A stretch of 64,000 nucleotides of DNA from Epiperipatus broadwayi (Eukaryota > Onychophora > Udeonychophora > Euonychophora > Peripatidae), in NCBI GenBank assembly GCA_028023455.1, contig JAQFVV010000283.1, positions 556,001 to 620,000 of the forward strand. Direction: 5' to 3'. Under the pieces are notes generated by a model that saw only the letters and a list, made by a program, of their open reading frames with translations, did no database searches and was not told where the DNA came from. Below are positions 32,031 to 44,015 of the stretch, piece after piece. The stretch's first letter is position 1, and every line of letters starts with the position of its first letter. Made by a program: the position numbers and the translations under genes.

Positions 32031-32380
32031 ATATATATTTCTATGTGTAGTTTTAGAAGGAATTTTATTCAAGGAATATACATCTACAGATGTTTCAGTT
32101 TAAAGGGGGAGGGGGATATATATACACACACAGATATTTCAGTTTAAAAGAAAGAAAAAAATTATAGAAAACTTATCAAAGTCTATTACAATGAGTACTT
32201 TCAATAGCATTCACTGAATTATACTGTTATTACAAACATTTACAATAAAATAGGAAACAGAAAATGCATCTCACTAGAGGTTAGAGCAAGGCTGGGAAAA
32301 TGTTTGATGGGGTAATTTTTTTATCTCTTTGTTTTATTGTCTCTAATTTGTTTTTAAAAGTATTAAAAATTTTTGCATTA
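32031..32380. other. Non-coding; may include the 3' untranslated part of the adjacent LINE relic
   Basis: GA-rich and TA-rich sequence with no open frame. It lies immediately downstream, on the minus strand, of the LINE relic at 32.4-33.8 kb and might be its 3' end. Confidence 0.3.
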
Positions 32381-33840
32381 CTATTGTAATGATAAGTACA
32401 CCTTGTGCATCATAACACATATAGTATAAATGTTGTACTTCTTATTTCTGCAAAGCAGGCATTTGGAAAAAACTTTAATTGAACTTATGGTGGCATTATT
32501 TTTCTGATAAACTTTTGTAATATAAGATTGGGTGTATTGTAGCCTAGTACACTCAAAGAATATATGTTTTTGGTTCTCTTCTGATCTGTTGCAAAACTCA
32601 CATATAGTATCAATATTAAGCATATTTCTCTTATATCTCATGAAATATAGTGTCGTAATGACCACATGTTCATTTTGAATAGAAAATCAAAAAATTTGGG
32701 TTTGAGTGTCCAGTACTTAAATGTACATATTGGCTGTTTATTATTAATACCTAGCATTGGCAATTATAAGTTATAATTTGTGTTTGTGGGTAGTAGTATA
32801 TATGTATTCCGGTAGTGCTATTTATCTTGTGGGAAAGTAATGTTAGGGTTAGATGTTGATTTAATAGGATCTAAGATTGTATGCAGGTATTTTATGTATG
32901 GAGGAGGTTTGTCTGTAGGTGTTATTTTAAGAGTGACTTCTAAATGTGGGTATATTCTTGTCATGGATCATATAAGATTAAGTTTTTTGTACTGTAAATA
33001 CATGAATAGAATGTAGTTCCTAATCCATTTAGGTTGCTATGATACTGCATTTGCCTGAATGAGATGGCCACTACCCCCCATGAAAGTTATCTACACAGTG
33101 AATAAATCTTTGATGTAAAGGATTTTGCAAAGACTATAATCAGTGTATAAGTAATTTTTGTAATAATTAGCATGCTTATAAGTGATACTTTCGAATATAA
33201 AGAAAGATATGCTTTTGAGAGAGAGGATATGGTCTGTTCTGTTGTTTGAATATGTCTGTTTTGTATTTGCCTTCACATAGCTATGTAACTCAAGGGAAAG
33301 GGGAATCCTAAATAGGCCGTATATTTACCCTGAAATACATTTGTGTTTTCCCTGTATATTTCTTTTTTAGTTATTAGAAAAACTGTTATAGCATCCAAGT
33401 AGGCTATGCAGGTTAAATTACAACCAAGTGTGGGTATATAGATTTATGGGAGTCAGTTTTCAATGTTACTAAGTAGTACATTTATGTATGTGGTGAATAG
33501 CAATGCGATTGATTGATATGGATTAAAAGGAAGAGGCATTTTCCCATTTAGAGTTATGTATATTTCTCAATTTATTAGTAAGTTTGTGAGCAAATATGCT
33601 ATTGATTTTGGTATTGTTGTTTTTTCTATTGTTTTTATGAGTACATCAATTGCTACTAAATCAAAAGCAGTCCCTATATCCAATAATACTACCATTGGGC
33701 TGTATTTTTTTTTTTTTGCAGTTTGCACAGTATCAGCGACAGTTTTGAATACAAAAGCTGCTTGTCCTGATGAGTCTTTTTTTAGCAAATTCTGCCTGTG
33801 ATAACAAAGGTATAAGATGTGTACACAATACATTAACATT
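32381..33840 (-). pseudogene. Non-LTR retrotransposon relic: reverse transcriptase palm plus C-terminal zinc knuckle
   Basis: Read on the minus strand from 33,839, a frame contains Leu-Leu-Asp-Ile-Gly-Thr-Ala-Phe-Asp-Leu-Val, the first catalytic Asp motif of LINE reverse transcriptases. After a frame break, Ile-Ala-Tyr-Leu-Asp-Ala-Ile-Thr-Val-Phe-Leu near 33,370-33,410 corresponds to Ala-Tyr-Ala-Asp-Asp-Ile, with the second catalytic Asp changed to Ala. A final frame (32,665-32,381) has Cys-x2-Cys-x8-His-x4-Cys, the zinc knuckle found at the C-terminus of many LINE ORF2 proteins. The length is shorter than a full RT-to-end segment, so deletions are present. Inactive relic. Confidence 0.7.
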
Positions 33841-34790
33841 TTAAGCTAGTCATAGAAGACTTTATTGCTAGAATTGATAAACCATTGAAAGATGAAAGTG
33901 CAGTGGGTAAATTTGGTTATGATTTTATAAATGATAAAGGACATAGGTTTTTGGATTTCAGAGTGAAAGAAAAATGATATACTATGTATTCTTTCTTTGT
34001 GAAAAATGAACATATAGATATTGAAATGAAGGTATTGTAGGCAATTGGGCTTAAAGGGGATTTTTTATTAATAATTAAAGTTAATTGCTTATTATTATTT
34101 GTATTTATTGAATTCTTAACTTTTTATATATTTTAATAAATGTCTACTAGAAAATTATATATGAGTCCCATAATCTTTCCCACAAGTTCATTATTAAATC
34201 AGATTTTGAAAATGCTTTTAATTTGTTTGTAAAATTTTCATAAAACTAGTAAAAATACATCTTGTCTAATACCTGTATTTGTGAATAACTTATGCTTAGT
34301 TTAATACAGTGATGCAATAATGGAATCAAGAACTAAAAATCCATGGATTGCAACTTAATTCTGTCATTTTAGTTTGTGAACGTTACATGACCCCCCAAGT
34401 GACAAATCACTGGGTTCCTATTTTATTTTATTTTTTTCAGTTTTTAAAATGATGGATCGAAGTTTCGCTAAATATAATTTGTTTCTTTTTTTTCATGTTT
34501 TAATTATATATATATAATTAACTTAATTTATGATAACAATATAATATTAATCGTCATTTCGCTTGTATATGTAGTTTTTTTGCATACTTATGTGCGTAAG
34601 CTTTATGAAGTGGTTTTTATTTTTTCTCTTAATTTAGTGAGTGCGCCTATTGTGATGATTACCATAAACAAATAACAAATATAGTACAAATTATTATTAT
34701 TTATTTATTCTATTATTATAATTTATTTGCATATATTGTATAATTTAATTATCGTTTATTACATTTTAAATACAGAGTGTATATAAAAAT
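33841..34790. other. AT-rich stretch, possibly containing LINE 5' remnants
   Basis: The first few hundred bases could be the upstream part of the adjacent minus-strand LINE, but I cannot trace it. Beyond 34,200 only AT-rich sequence is seen. Confidence 0.3.
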
Positions 34791-35143
34791 AACAGTCTTT
34801 TTAAATAGTCTGAACAGGCATTAACCTGTATTCAATGCGCTTTAAAATTTGCAATAATCAAGTACATTTTGCCGATAGAGGGATCTTCTAAACTACGACA
34901 CAAGATAGCAATTTTTATAAAGACAAGAACGGTCCATCTTGTCTTTAACCTAAATGTCCACTTATATAGGCGAATCTAAAGCATCTTGTGTTATAGTGTG
35001 GAAGATTCCTCTAGCAGCAAAATGTGCTTGATTATTGCAAATTTTAAAGTGCATTGAATACAGGTTAGGGCCTGTTCAAACTATTTACATAAGCTTTCTG
35101 TGTGTTATATAAATTAATTTCTACTTTTCAACAGTCTTTTTAA
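34791..35143. mobile_element. Family E palindromic element with 14-bp target duplication
   Basis: The exact 14-mer AACAGTCTTTTTAA lies at 34791-34804 and 35130-35143. The inside arms (about 34,805-34,906 and 34,983-35,087) are imperfect inverted repeats sharing TTCAATGC(G/A)CTTTAAAATT and its complement. About 75 bp separate them. The right end has an extra 40 bp beyond the arm. No ORF and no hammerhead core was found. Sequence is unrelated to families A-D. Confidence 0.65.
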
Positions 35144-36715
35144 TAAATAGCCCACAGTTATTAAATTTTGTTGTATAATTCATGCCACTTTATTGTTTGT
35201 TCTTTTTGGCTTCTCGGTGTTGCTAAAATAATGTTTACTGATTGCTAACTTTAATGTTCCTTGAATTGTTGCACATTATTTTTTTAATTGCATATATTTT
35301 TTAATATGAAATGACTTTTTTTAACTATAATAAACGAAAATTTAGCAATAGGGTTGCCAGAAGTCATGGGAGTTATGTTTTTTTTTTTTGATGAGTCAAC
35401 ACAGCCATATCAAGTTTGAGCACTATTTCATTTCAAGGAGTTTTCTTTACACTCCTGGACATCCTAATTTTATCATTAAATATTGTATGAACTTAGACTG
35501 CCATAATTATTTCTTCTTTGTTGCTTTGTTCATTGGAGCAAGTATGACTGCGTAAAATGGAAAATTTTCTCTGACAATAATCATAGGCATCACAACCTCC
35601 AGTTTTTAATCTTGTTTGTGGTTGTATCTGTCATAATTTTGTTGTTAAATTAACAGCAATGAAAGTATTATATAAATGTTAGTTGTTATTGGAAAAATCT
35701 TTAAAACTATGATGTTTAAGAACATAAAAAATTACCAGCTGTTGTAAGAATCATAAAGCATGAGTGACCATATTTATTAAGTGCAAATGTGAATATATAA
35801 ACAATAACTTTTTTCTGTTTACGGAAATTTACCCACTCATCCACTGGATACAGTATTTCTAAGAAATGTAAAAGTCAAACAGTTATAGTAAATTGAGCAG
35901 ACAGGTTTTACTCTCTTAATATAGAAAGATTAACATATTATAGAAAATACCCGGAAAACTGTGTGGTTAATGGATTCAAGCAAAGTCTTCATAAAGCAAA
36001 TATCAAAAAGAGATGTTTGTCTGAGTAGTCATTTGAATATTTTTTTATTTGTAAAAGTATATGGTAACAGTTTATATGTACACACATAAATTTACAAGTG
36101 CTAGACAAGGAAAGGTTTGAATTACCAAATATGTAATTGAATGGATAATCGTTACATTGTTCTTATCTATAATGTTTAATAGATTTTTGTTTTACATATC
36201 TTTCAAGTTTTTTTTTTCTTTTTTGTAAAATTGTGGATTAAGGTTTTACTACGTGTAATTTGTTTACTTCTTTTTCTTTCTTTTTTTTCATGTTTTATTG
36301 TTTATATATTTATTTTTACTAAGGATGTAAATAAACTTCAGTTATTAAATATGTAATGCTGGGACTATATATTTTTATTCACGGGATATCTAAGTCCAAT
36401 TGCACATACTATAATAATTTGTCATAAGTTAACCTTTATGATAGCTGCAATTTAATTCTGTGCTTTTTAAAATTATTAAAATTTACACCTTGTTTGTTAT
36501 TTGAAGCTGTGTGATGTTTTGTTTAACAGTTGATGAAGATTATTGTTAATAATAAGTTTATCCTCTTTTAAGTGTTGGTTAAAAGTGGACCAATTTTTGT
36601 CTGATAAATTCGCATGTGTAAGAAAAAGGATATTATTCACAAATTTGTTAAAATGATTTTCTAGGGTCTTAACAATTTGAACCCAGCAAGACTTAGCACA
36701 TTATTTTTTATATGA
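35144..36715. other. AT-rich stretch without recognisable features
   Basis: Nothing recognised apart from poly-T tracts. Confidence 0.4.
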
Positions 36716-36719
36716 TAAT

Positions 36720-37355
36720 AATTCTCTCCATAAAGTAGCGCCAATCACTGCAAGCTATAGCATTCAATGGATGCTACAACATCTATACATCACAATCTCT
36801 ACTTAGTGTTTATTCATCAAATATCCCCAGACTAGTTTCTAGTTTGTGGCCTTCATCAGTGCCTGCACTAGATGGCAATACTGTATGGAGAAATTTGCTA
36901 CTGTTTTAACAGCTTGGGTATGCATAAGAAATGGTAATTATGTAATGTTTTAGTGGTTTAATACCAGTCTTTTATCTGAAGGATGATTGTGACTGTTTAT
37001 TGAAAAAACCAAAGACACCAAAAATGTATAGATAATGAACTGTGTTCAAATCTGCATGACTATACAAGCAAATGAGCTATGATTGAAAATATTATTGTGT
37101 ATCCATTTTGGACTCATAACTTTATACTTAACTTAAAATGGAAAAAGGAGCTATATTAAGTCCAAAGATCTAGGTGCAGTGTTTTTTAAATCCAAGACTA
37201 CTCACTGACGAAGGCTACAAGCTAGAAACTGATCAGAGGATATTGGATGAGTAGGCCCTAGATTGGGATTTTGATGCATTAGCCTTCTATCACCCATTGA
37301 TTACTATGTCGTGCACTGAGTGATGTATGATAATCATGTGATATTTATATGGGGA
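36720..37355. mobile_element. Family A element copy 6
   Basis: It starts ATTCTCTCCATAAAGTAGCG. The minus-strand ribozyme block is at about 36,815-36,860, then a terminal section with TTTGCTACTGTTTTAACAG ... GTTTTAGTGGTTTAA. A second unit then ends with a plus-strand ribozyme block at 37,190-37,248 and an ATCATGTGATATTTA end. As in copy 3, a full end appears in the middle, so two units are joined. It is moderately diverged. Confidence 0.6.
37190..37248 (+). ncRNA. Hammerhead-like motif, core present, stem III altered
   Basis: ATCCAA, CTGACGA (37205-37211), stem II GGC-TACAA-GCT (one G-U pair) and GAAA (37225-37228) are followed by CTGATC instead of CTAGTC. The site would be AUC. TTGGAT (37243-37248) closes stem I, while the inner stem I strand is AGAGGA. 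Possibly weakly active or inactive. Confidence 0.5.
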
Positions 37356-38142
37356 GTGGAGAGAATCATTGTTCTGAAAGTGTGGGTGTGTGCATAACCA
37401 TCAAATTTTTATTTTCATGGCTAAAAGATATTTGCATACAATTTTTGAATGGAAAGATTTTGTTTGTAGTACTGAAAACTGACTTGGCTTATTGTATAGT
37501 CTGTATAATTTTTTTGAAAGAGAAGTGAATATTGTATTTCTTTGCTTAGTATTTTGCGCTGGCCAGAAATCTTGTTACTCAAATATGTGCCAGTAGTCCT
37601 ATGAAAATAACGAGCTGATATTTCAGTAATATAGCAAGGAAATCTACGAACAGCCTGAAATGTTGACTATTATTTTATTTGTACAGGATCGTAATCATAT
37701 CTTGGATAGCAAAGTTTTTGGTCATCATTAAAGTATATATAGTTAAGAAAATTTGCGGCAACCAGGTGTGTCTTTTTCAGGAAGGTTTAAATGCAGCTAG
37801 TTAAAATTATTTTTAACCATATGTATATACTTTTTCTGTTCAGCAATTCTATGCAAACACAGCCACTTATGTATCATAAAACAGTAGTAATAAAATGAAA
37901 TAATAATTCAATTTGAAAACCACCAAGATATCTTAGAGATTATCTCACACATAGATTAGTGAATTATCTTGTGGTTTGCCATCGTGAAGACATTTTGTTT
38001 CTGATGTAAGTCAGATAATTCATGCTTTCTTTTTGGTCTTGTTTTTGGATTTATCAAAAATATGTTTTATGATAATAATCAAATGGTCTATTGCTTAGAA
38101 GTTCATGAGAAATTTAAGCACCTGAAGTGTCACAGCCAGATC
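37356..38142. other. AT-rich stretch without recognisable features
   Basis: No gene or element recognised. Confidence 0.4.
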
Positions 38143-38206
38143 ATCATCCATGGACCTTGAGGTCCAGAGTTTGCCACTCTACCACTGCACCAAACTATTT
38201 TGGGGT
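38143..38206 (-). repeat. tRNA-derived SINE (SINE-2) copy 2
   Basis: Minus strand TGGTGCAGTGG (38192-38182) followed by TAGAGTGGC is a good Gly-type A box. GGACCTCAAGG and GGTCCATGGATGA follow, matching the order at 27.8 and 62.4 kb. The tRNA-unrelated body may continue on the minus strand below 38,143. Confidence 0.55.
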
Positions 38207-39030
38207 CTGAGTACAGCATACTCAGATATCCCTTGACAGTCACTGGGTCATTTAAGTTCTCTACCAATAAGAAGTCACCCTTGGTCACTGTTGATAATGA
38301 TTCGTCATGACTTCCTTTCTTATATTAGTTTATCTAATATTTATATTTAGAGCTCTGGTCCAGCAATTTCACATATCTAGTCAAAATGGGACTTCTTTTC
38401 GTACTTCTCTCAACTGAAATTTAGTTTACAAACCTACAGCTCTCAAATCCAGAAGTCTTACAGTTGGTTTAAACAATTATAAGCAATTGTTTACCATTTA
38501 CAAAGGTTTTGGTTTTCTAAAAAAAAAAAATTTTGTTCACAATGGCAAAAGACTTACTAAAACTATTATATTGCTTTATTCATTTATTTCTATGCTCTTG
38601 AGATAGTTGAGAAAATAAGAAATTATAAAAACTGAAGAGCAAGATTAAGTGATCTCAAGTTTGTTTGAGAATAAATATGATAATACAGTGATATAAATTT
38701 AAAGAAACACTCATCAAATTGTATAATTGATATCAAGTTGATACATGAAATCACTTGCTTACTAAATAGAAAGAAAAACTCATACTGTGATTAGTTATTT
38801 GAAGTATTTATTTTCATCATCTGTATCATTTTTTAACATTAAGTTTTCACAATAATATATTAAATTTTAGCTAATTTATACATTTATTATTTAATTATTG
38901 TTATTACTATTTTTTGTTAATCTATTTTTATTCTACTTTATTTCATGTACATGTGTCTTTTACTCTTGTAATTCAACAACACTAACATAATCTTCTATGC
39001 ACTTTATACAATATAAAAACAATATTTTAT
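38207..39030. other. AT-rich stretch without recognisable features
   Basis: The first 100 bp are less AT-rich and could belong to the SINE. The rest is featureless to me. Confidence 0.35.
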
Positions 39031-39095
39031 TATTTCACAGTTCCAAGAATAGTTTTTGATAGTCTAATAGTCTTCTTCAGAGCCCTTTTCACTAT
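39031..39095 (-). repeat. Hammerhead-like core remnant
   Basis: On the minus strand CTGAAGA (39080-39074) is followed by GACTA ... TATC and AAAAAC in place of GAAAC. It resembles the block at 13.29 kb in order and spacing. Stem I is not defined. This is a fossil at best. Confidence 0.3.
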
Positions 39096-39465
39096 TAAAA
39101 AAATTTTAATCCTCAATACAATATGTGATGTTATTTGGGATTTAGTAACTTTTAATTAATTAAAATATTATCAACCAATTAAAATAATTTTCAGTACTCC
39201 TAAATTGTGATTCATACTTTTGTAAGTTATATAATCACTGGAAAACATCTCTCCTCATTATATATGTATTTTATGGAACTAATCTCCATTCTTCATGTGA
39301 TGCAGGGGTTTAAATACCTGAATCTTTTCACCAACTTTTCTTAAAAATATTTGACTTTTTGTATAAATATCGTGATTGCATATTTTACCTGATTTCAAAG
39401 CTTGAGATATGTTTACAATCAAATATACATATAGATTGTGACATGTTTTTAATTTACATTGAAAT

Positions 39466-39509
39466 GATATATATATATGTGTGTGTGTGCACGCGCGTGC
39501 GTGTGTGTG
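39466..39509. repeat. TA / TG / CG compound microsatellite
   Basis: A TA run passes into TG repeats and then a GCACGCGCGTGCG stretch and TG repeats. The alternating purine-pyrimidine tract with CG is a Z-DNA-prone sequence type and the only such block in the window. Confidence 0.85.
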
Positions 39510-40785
39510 ATACTTTAAATTCAGTTTTGTTATCATAGTATTTATGTTAAAAATTCAGGCTATTGTATGTAGTGATAATATGTAGGTGTTTAAACCCCTA
39601 GCTCACTTCAAGAATGAAGTTTTATCATGAAATATATATATATTGTGAGTTAATCTGATACTGACTTCACTAATTTGACAGCTTATGACATGGAAAATTG
39701 AGGATTAATTTGATTGGCTATATATTGGCTTGCTGTGTCGTGCTTAATCATTGCATAAAAACACACCTACTATTTATTTTTGATACTATTTATCTATTTA
39801 GTAAGTTATTCTTCTGTTTAGGTTTTTCATCATTAAATGTTTGTTGTTGTTTTTTGTTACAAATAATCCTTTAAATAGAATATGAAAATCATCTGGGAAT
39901 TCATTAGCTCTTCAAGAAATACTGAATTTCCTACTCTGTGATTTCATTCTGGGAATTCAACAATTCATCCAGAAATAGCGAATATCATTTCCTATTTTGT
40001 GATTTTCATAATTAGTTATTTACGTTATCACACGTTTTCCACTCTCATATATATCAGAATTGCTTTTAATATCATTCATAGCTCATTTTTCTAAAGTTCA
40101 TTAGCATTGTAATAGCTTATTGTTATGCTCTTTTTGTTTTCTTTTTAATTAATGTTATTTTTAGTTTCTTATCTTGTTTTGTTAAATTTAAATTGTGAAA
40201 TTCGTTTTTACACTTTGTTAAGCAAATGGAGTAAAAATCTAATAGCTTTAGTTTGTTTTTTTTTAATGGTAGTTTATAAAATATTAATAATGTAATAATA
40301 ATGCTTTATCTTTTTACTTAAGCTAGTAAGAATGGAAAAAGAATATATTAATGTAATATAATTAAAGAGTCTAATAGAAGTGTTGAAAATCCAGAGATTA
40401 AATATGTTAATTTATTCAAGTTTTAGTAATTTTTATAAATTTTATACAATGTTGGAAAAAATTCTAAGATTAAAGATAGTAATTAGTATTTTGCACTAAC
40501 TTAATAAAAGTTGTTTTTTATTCGTAGCAAAATTATATTGATTTTTAAATGATTATATATAAAATTAAACACACTTTTACGAATCACATATAAAAGAAAG
40601 CGATTATAATGGTTTTCTAGGCAAAAATGTAGTTCCTTACCACAGATTCAAATTGCACTATAAAGAATGTTACTAAACAACAGTTTATCCAAGAATATAA
40701 TTAAAAATATCCCTGACGTGTGTGTGAAAATATCGTATGTAAATTATGCCATGTGTGTGTTGTACATGTATACTAGTAAATAAAG
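39510..40785. other. AT-rich stretch without recognisable features
   Basis: No gene or repeat family recognised. Confidence 0.4.
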
Positions 40786-40787
40786 TG

Positions 40788-40955
40788 CACCAAATTCAGA
40801 AAATTAAACAAAACTAGCCAAAACAAAAAATAAGTAAAATTGTTTTTTTTTTTTTCAGTATCAAATGGTTTCACAACCCAAGTCATCATTTGGTTGTGAA
40901 AATTTTTATTCTTTTAAATTTTTTAGCTAGTTTTGTTTAATTCTGGATGTGGTAT
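40788..40955. mobile_element. Short palindromic MITE-like element
   Basis: AATTAAACAAAACTAGC at the left is mirrored by GCTAGTTTTGTTTAATT at the right. A second inner inverted pair GTTTCACAACC / GGTTGTGAAAA surrounds CAAGTCATCATT. The outer pairing extends weakly to the CCA/TGG flanks. No clear target duplication. Confidence 0.5.
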
Positions 40956-41330
40956 AATTTATTTATTTTATTGACTTGTTTAGTTTCTGGTTTTTGATAT
41001 TTATATGTATATAATGCAACTTAAGTGTAGAAAAAAAAGTATCACTTAGCTTAAAATTGTTCTTTCCACTTCTTGGGTTCTTCATTAATTGCTCATTCTA
41101 AGGTCCTCCATTGCCTTCTAATTTATTTAATAATCTTGATTTTTTTTTTTTTTTTAAGGACATCAGATGTTTATGTTAAGGTTTCGAATAGATGGTTGAC
41201 TTGTTTTTTTTATTTTCTTTTTATATAACATCTTATAAGGTCTGATATCTTGACTAAAGCCATTTTTGGCTTTGATGCTGCATTTTAAATTAGTGTCAAA
41301 TTAATCCAAAATGTTGTTTATGGTCTCTTA

Positions 41331-41720
41331 GCAAAAAAAAAAAAAAGTTCCTTCAGTTTTTTGTATGTCTAAGTTGTTTTCTATAGGCTTATCAATTTCC
41401 TTTTCTTCATGGTCTTCCTTTTCTTCAATTAGTTGCAAAAAAAAAAAAAGTTCTTTCAGTTTTTTGTATGTCTAAGTTGTTTTCTATAGGCTTATCTATT
41501 TCCTTTTCTTCATGGTCTTCCTCTCATCTCATGATGAAAGGCAAATGAAAATGTCTCTTTTTAACCATGCTTTTTGGTTTGATTATCACGTAGCAATATC
41601 TTTTCAATTTCTTAGCAAAAAAAAAAAAAGTTCCTTCAGTTTTTTGTATGTCTAAGTTGTTTTCTATAGGCTTATCTATTTCCTTTTCTTCATGGTCTTC
41701 CTTTTCTTCAATTAGTTGCA
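41331..41720. repeat. Locally triplicated unit with an inserted copy of a downstream segment
   Basis: A unit of about 90-105 bp, starting GCAAAAAAAAA and containing TTTTTTGTATGTCTAAGTTG, occurs at 41,331-41,436, 41,435-41,522 and 41,614-41,720. Between units two and three lies an 87-bp segment (41,526-41,612) that is a copy of 42,128-42,214, about 600 bp away. The units are nearly identical, so the rearrangement is recent compared with the decay of the transposase relic it lies in. Confidence 0.85.
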
Positions 41721-42640
41721 ATAGTTATTTGTTGTTTATCAATTTTTGAAAATCTTGGTTTCTTTATTAGGTGGAGTATTCTGTGTATGACAATAATGGG
41801 CTCCTTTTTTATTTCCGTGCTTATAATAAATTGTGGACACATTTTCTTCCATTGTATTTTAAGAGTTGTGTTAGATATCTTGGTTCATAATTTTCATATA
41901 AAATCAATAGCTATTTTTATATTAAAAGTTTTTCAGATTTGTGATGTTCTTATCCACTGCCATTATTATGTTGCATTAGTTGCTGAAAATAATACATCGC
42001 GAATTGACATGGTGTTTTGTGGTAAAAAATAGAGTTTGATGCTGCTTCTATTTTTCAAGATGTCCATTGGCTCTTCAGACACATTGTCAATAATAAAATC
42101 TTGTCCCAAAATTGTTATTCTTGTAGTATCTCATGATGAAAGGCAAATGAAAATGTCTCTTTTTAACCATGCTTTTTGGTTTGATTATCACGTAGCAATA
42201 TCTTTTCAATTTCTTTGAAAGCATGTGGATTCTCTGAGTGGCAAATGAGAAGAGACTTTAATTTTGCATCTCCTTCCAAATTTCCTCTAAGTTGTAATAT
42301 AAAATGATTCTTGGATTATATTCTAGGGCTTTTTGTTCAAATAAATGTGCATGAAGACATGTATTTCCAAAAACAGTCTATTTCATCAATATTGAGGTTC
42401 ATCTTTCTCTTGAATAATAGTAAGTAGTAAGATGGAAAATTTGCAACTGTGACACAATCTGCTTAAGCTGTTTTTTCTATAGTTTTTATGTAATGTAAAA
42501 ATCCATGCTTCTGCAATTCTGTCAAACCATTTGTGACTTTCAATAAAATATTTTAAGGTTTTATCTGTTTCATTTGCTTCTGCTATAGACTATGGAACAG
42601 TTTTATTGCTTTCTCTGAATTGTTAAATGTAATATTACTC
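41721..42640 (-). pseudogene. Tigger/pogo-like DDE transposase relic (Tc1/mariner superfamily)
   Basis: On the minus strand, motif order matches Tigger/pogo transposases. A Trp-Phe-like helix region lies near 42,530-42,560. Asn-Ile-Asp-Glu-Ile-Asp-Cys-Phe-Trp-Lys follows at about 42,355-42,400, the first catalytic Asp region (Asp-Glu-Thr-x-x-Phe-Trp in the family). Then Gly-Asn-Leu-Glu-Gly-Asp-Ala-Lys-Leu-Lys with Ser-Glu-Asn-Pro-His-Ala lies at about 42,215-42,295. Finally Ile-Asp-Asn-Val followed by Phe-Leu-Pro-Gln-Asn-Thr lies at about 42,010-42,110, the second Asp and the Leu-Pro-Pro-Asn-Thr-Thr motif. Stops and frameshifts abound. Terminal repeats were not found. The 3' part is scrambled by the triplication at 41.3-41.7 kb. 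Confidence 0.7.
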
Positions 42641-43394
42641 TTTCATGGTTTCATGAATTAATCTATTTTAGTGAAAATTTCTCCAGTTCCTCAAATTTGG
42701 GATGTCTTGACTTGGTGATTTTGGAGATCTTACATGCACCTGCAATGATTGGAGTATTTTATCTGATTTTTATTTTTATTTTTACAAAACAGTGGTGGTA
42801 GTAGATGTAGCCAAACTCAATGATGCTCATATATTATCATTTGTTTTTCCCATTTCTAGTCGGCATAAAATCTATTTTGGTTTCCAAGTTTAGAGGTTTT
42901 TTTTATGTTTTTTGTGCCATTATGATTCTAGATGATATAGGATGGAAAAATGACTCTAATCAGTAATCAGTATAATTATATAGGATTGAAAATAATCTTC
43001 TAAAAATTGCTATAAAACAGTAAAATCACACTAAAAAATGTGTGATTAAGAAAGTGGAAGTTATGTTTTTTTCATTGTAAGAAGAAAAGGTTTTATTTTT
43101 TATAACTTCATATTATTATTTATGTTAAATTATTTAGCATTAAATAAAGTAGAATTTAATATCATCTCCATCAACTGTAATTTTTTAATCATCATCATCA
43201 GTGTAAAGACAGCCAAATTATCCTTATCAAAACCTGATTGCCATTAATTTTGATTAAAAAAATCTGGCATATGTATCTAATATATTCTTTGTTTGTATTC
43301 TGTAGCTAATATTTAAGATTTCTTTTCTGTGTAGATTTAACTAGTACTTTATATACAATATGGTAGCTATGCCCCTTATTTTTTTTAAATTTAT
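42641..43394. other. AT-rich; may hold the N-terminal part of the transposase relic
   Basis: A CENP-B-type helix-turn-helix would be expected on the minus strand at about 42,640-43,000, but I could not trace it. Otherwise featureless. Confidence 0.3.
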
Positions 43395-44015
43395 TGAACA
43401 ATACAGTCCAATTAATTTATTATTAATTGCATAATGCATGAAATACTATTTTTTTAGCTAAAATAATTCAGATTTACAATGTTAATGTTTATGAAAATTT
43501 TAAGCCAAAATTGTTTGAGTTTATAATTTTTAGTAAATGTACATATTTAAAATTACTAACACGCTTTGTTGTTGTATATGACCAAAGTTCATTTTTAATT
43601 GTGTACTGAATAAAATTGTATTTTATTTACTTGTTGTTTTTTTTTAATTTTTGTGATGAAAGCTTTTATTATTTTGGTTATGTCAGAAACAAATTACAAA
43701 AATACTGACTAAACATAGGAAAGTAAGGAATAATTTCAACTTCATTTTGGTACACTTTTATCAAATAAAATTGATTATTAATTGTATAATGCCTGAAATA
43801 TTTTTCTTTTTCTCTTTATTTTTTTACTAAAAATAATTTAGATTTTTTTTGACATGGACTGACTTAGCTTTTATGAAAAGTTTAAGCTAAAATTGATTAA
43901 GTGAATATATTTTAGCTAATCTATATATTTTAAAATTGGTTATTATTGCACTTTGTTGTTATATATGGGAGGAATGATTTTGACTATGTATTATACTGAA
44001 TGAAACTTGTTATTT
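43395..44015. repeat. Old direct duplication (period about 375 bp)
   Basis: 43,395-43,625 and about 43,765-44,015 share an ordered series of phrases: TTATTAATTG(C/T)ATAATGC, GAAATA, TTTATGAAAA, TTTAAG, TTGTTGT(T)ATATATG and ACTGAAT(A/G)AAA. Indels are many, so the duplication is ancient. No coding or element boundary was recognised. Confidence 0.5.

Noticed and set aside
31802-32050. 82-codon plus-strand open frame
   Set aside because: It is the antisense of the RTE-like LINE terminus on the minus strand. The same antisense frame reappears at 63,507-63,821.
33556-33801. 81-codon plus-strand open frame
   Set aside because: Antisense shadow of the LINE reverse transcriptase relic, whose catalytic motif is on the minus strand.
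40865-40925. ATGATGA ... GAAAC block suggesting a hammerhead
   Set aside because: The first core base is A instead of C, and no stem II can be drawn next to GAAA. The visible pairing is a simple inverted repeat.
41524-41721. 65-codon minus-strand frame rich in Glu/Lys
   Set aside because: It is made from the locally triplicated unit, ends in a poly-Phe stretch encoded by an A run, and has no independent support.
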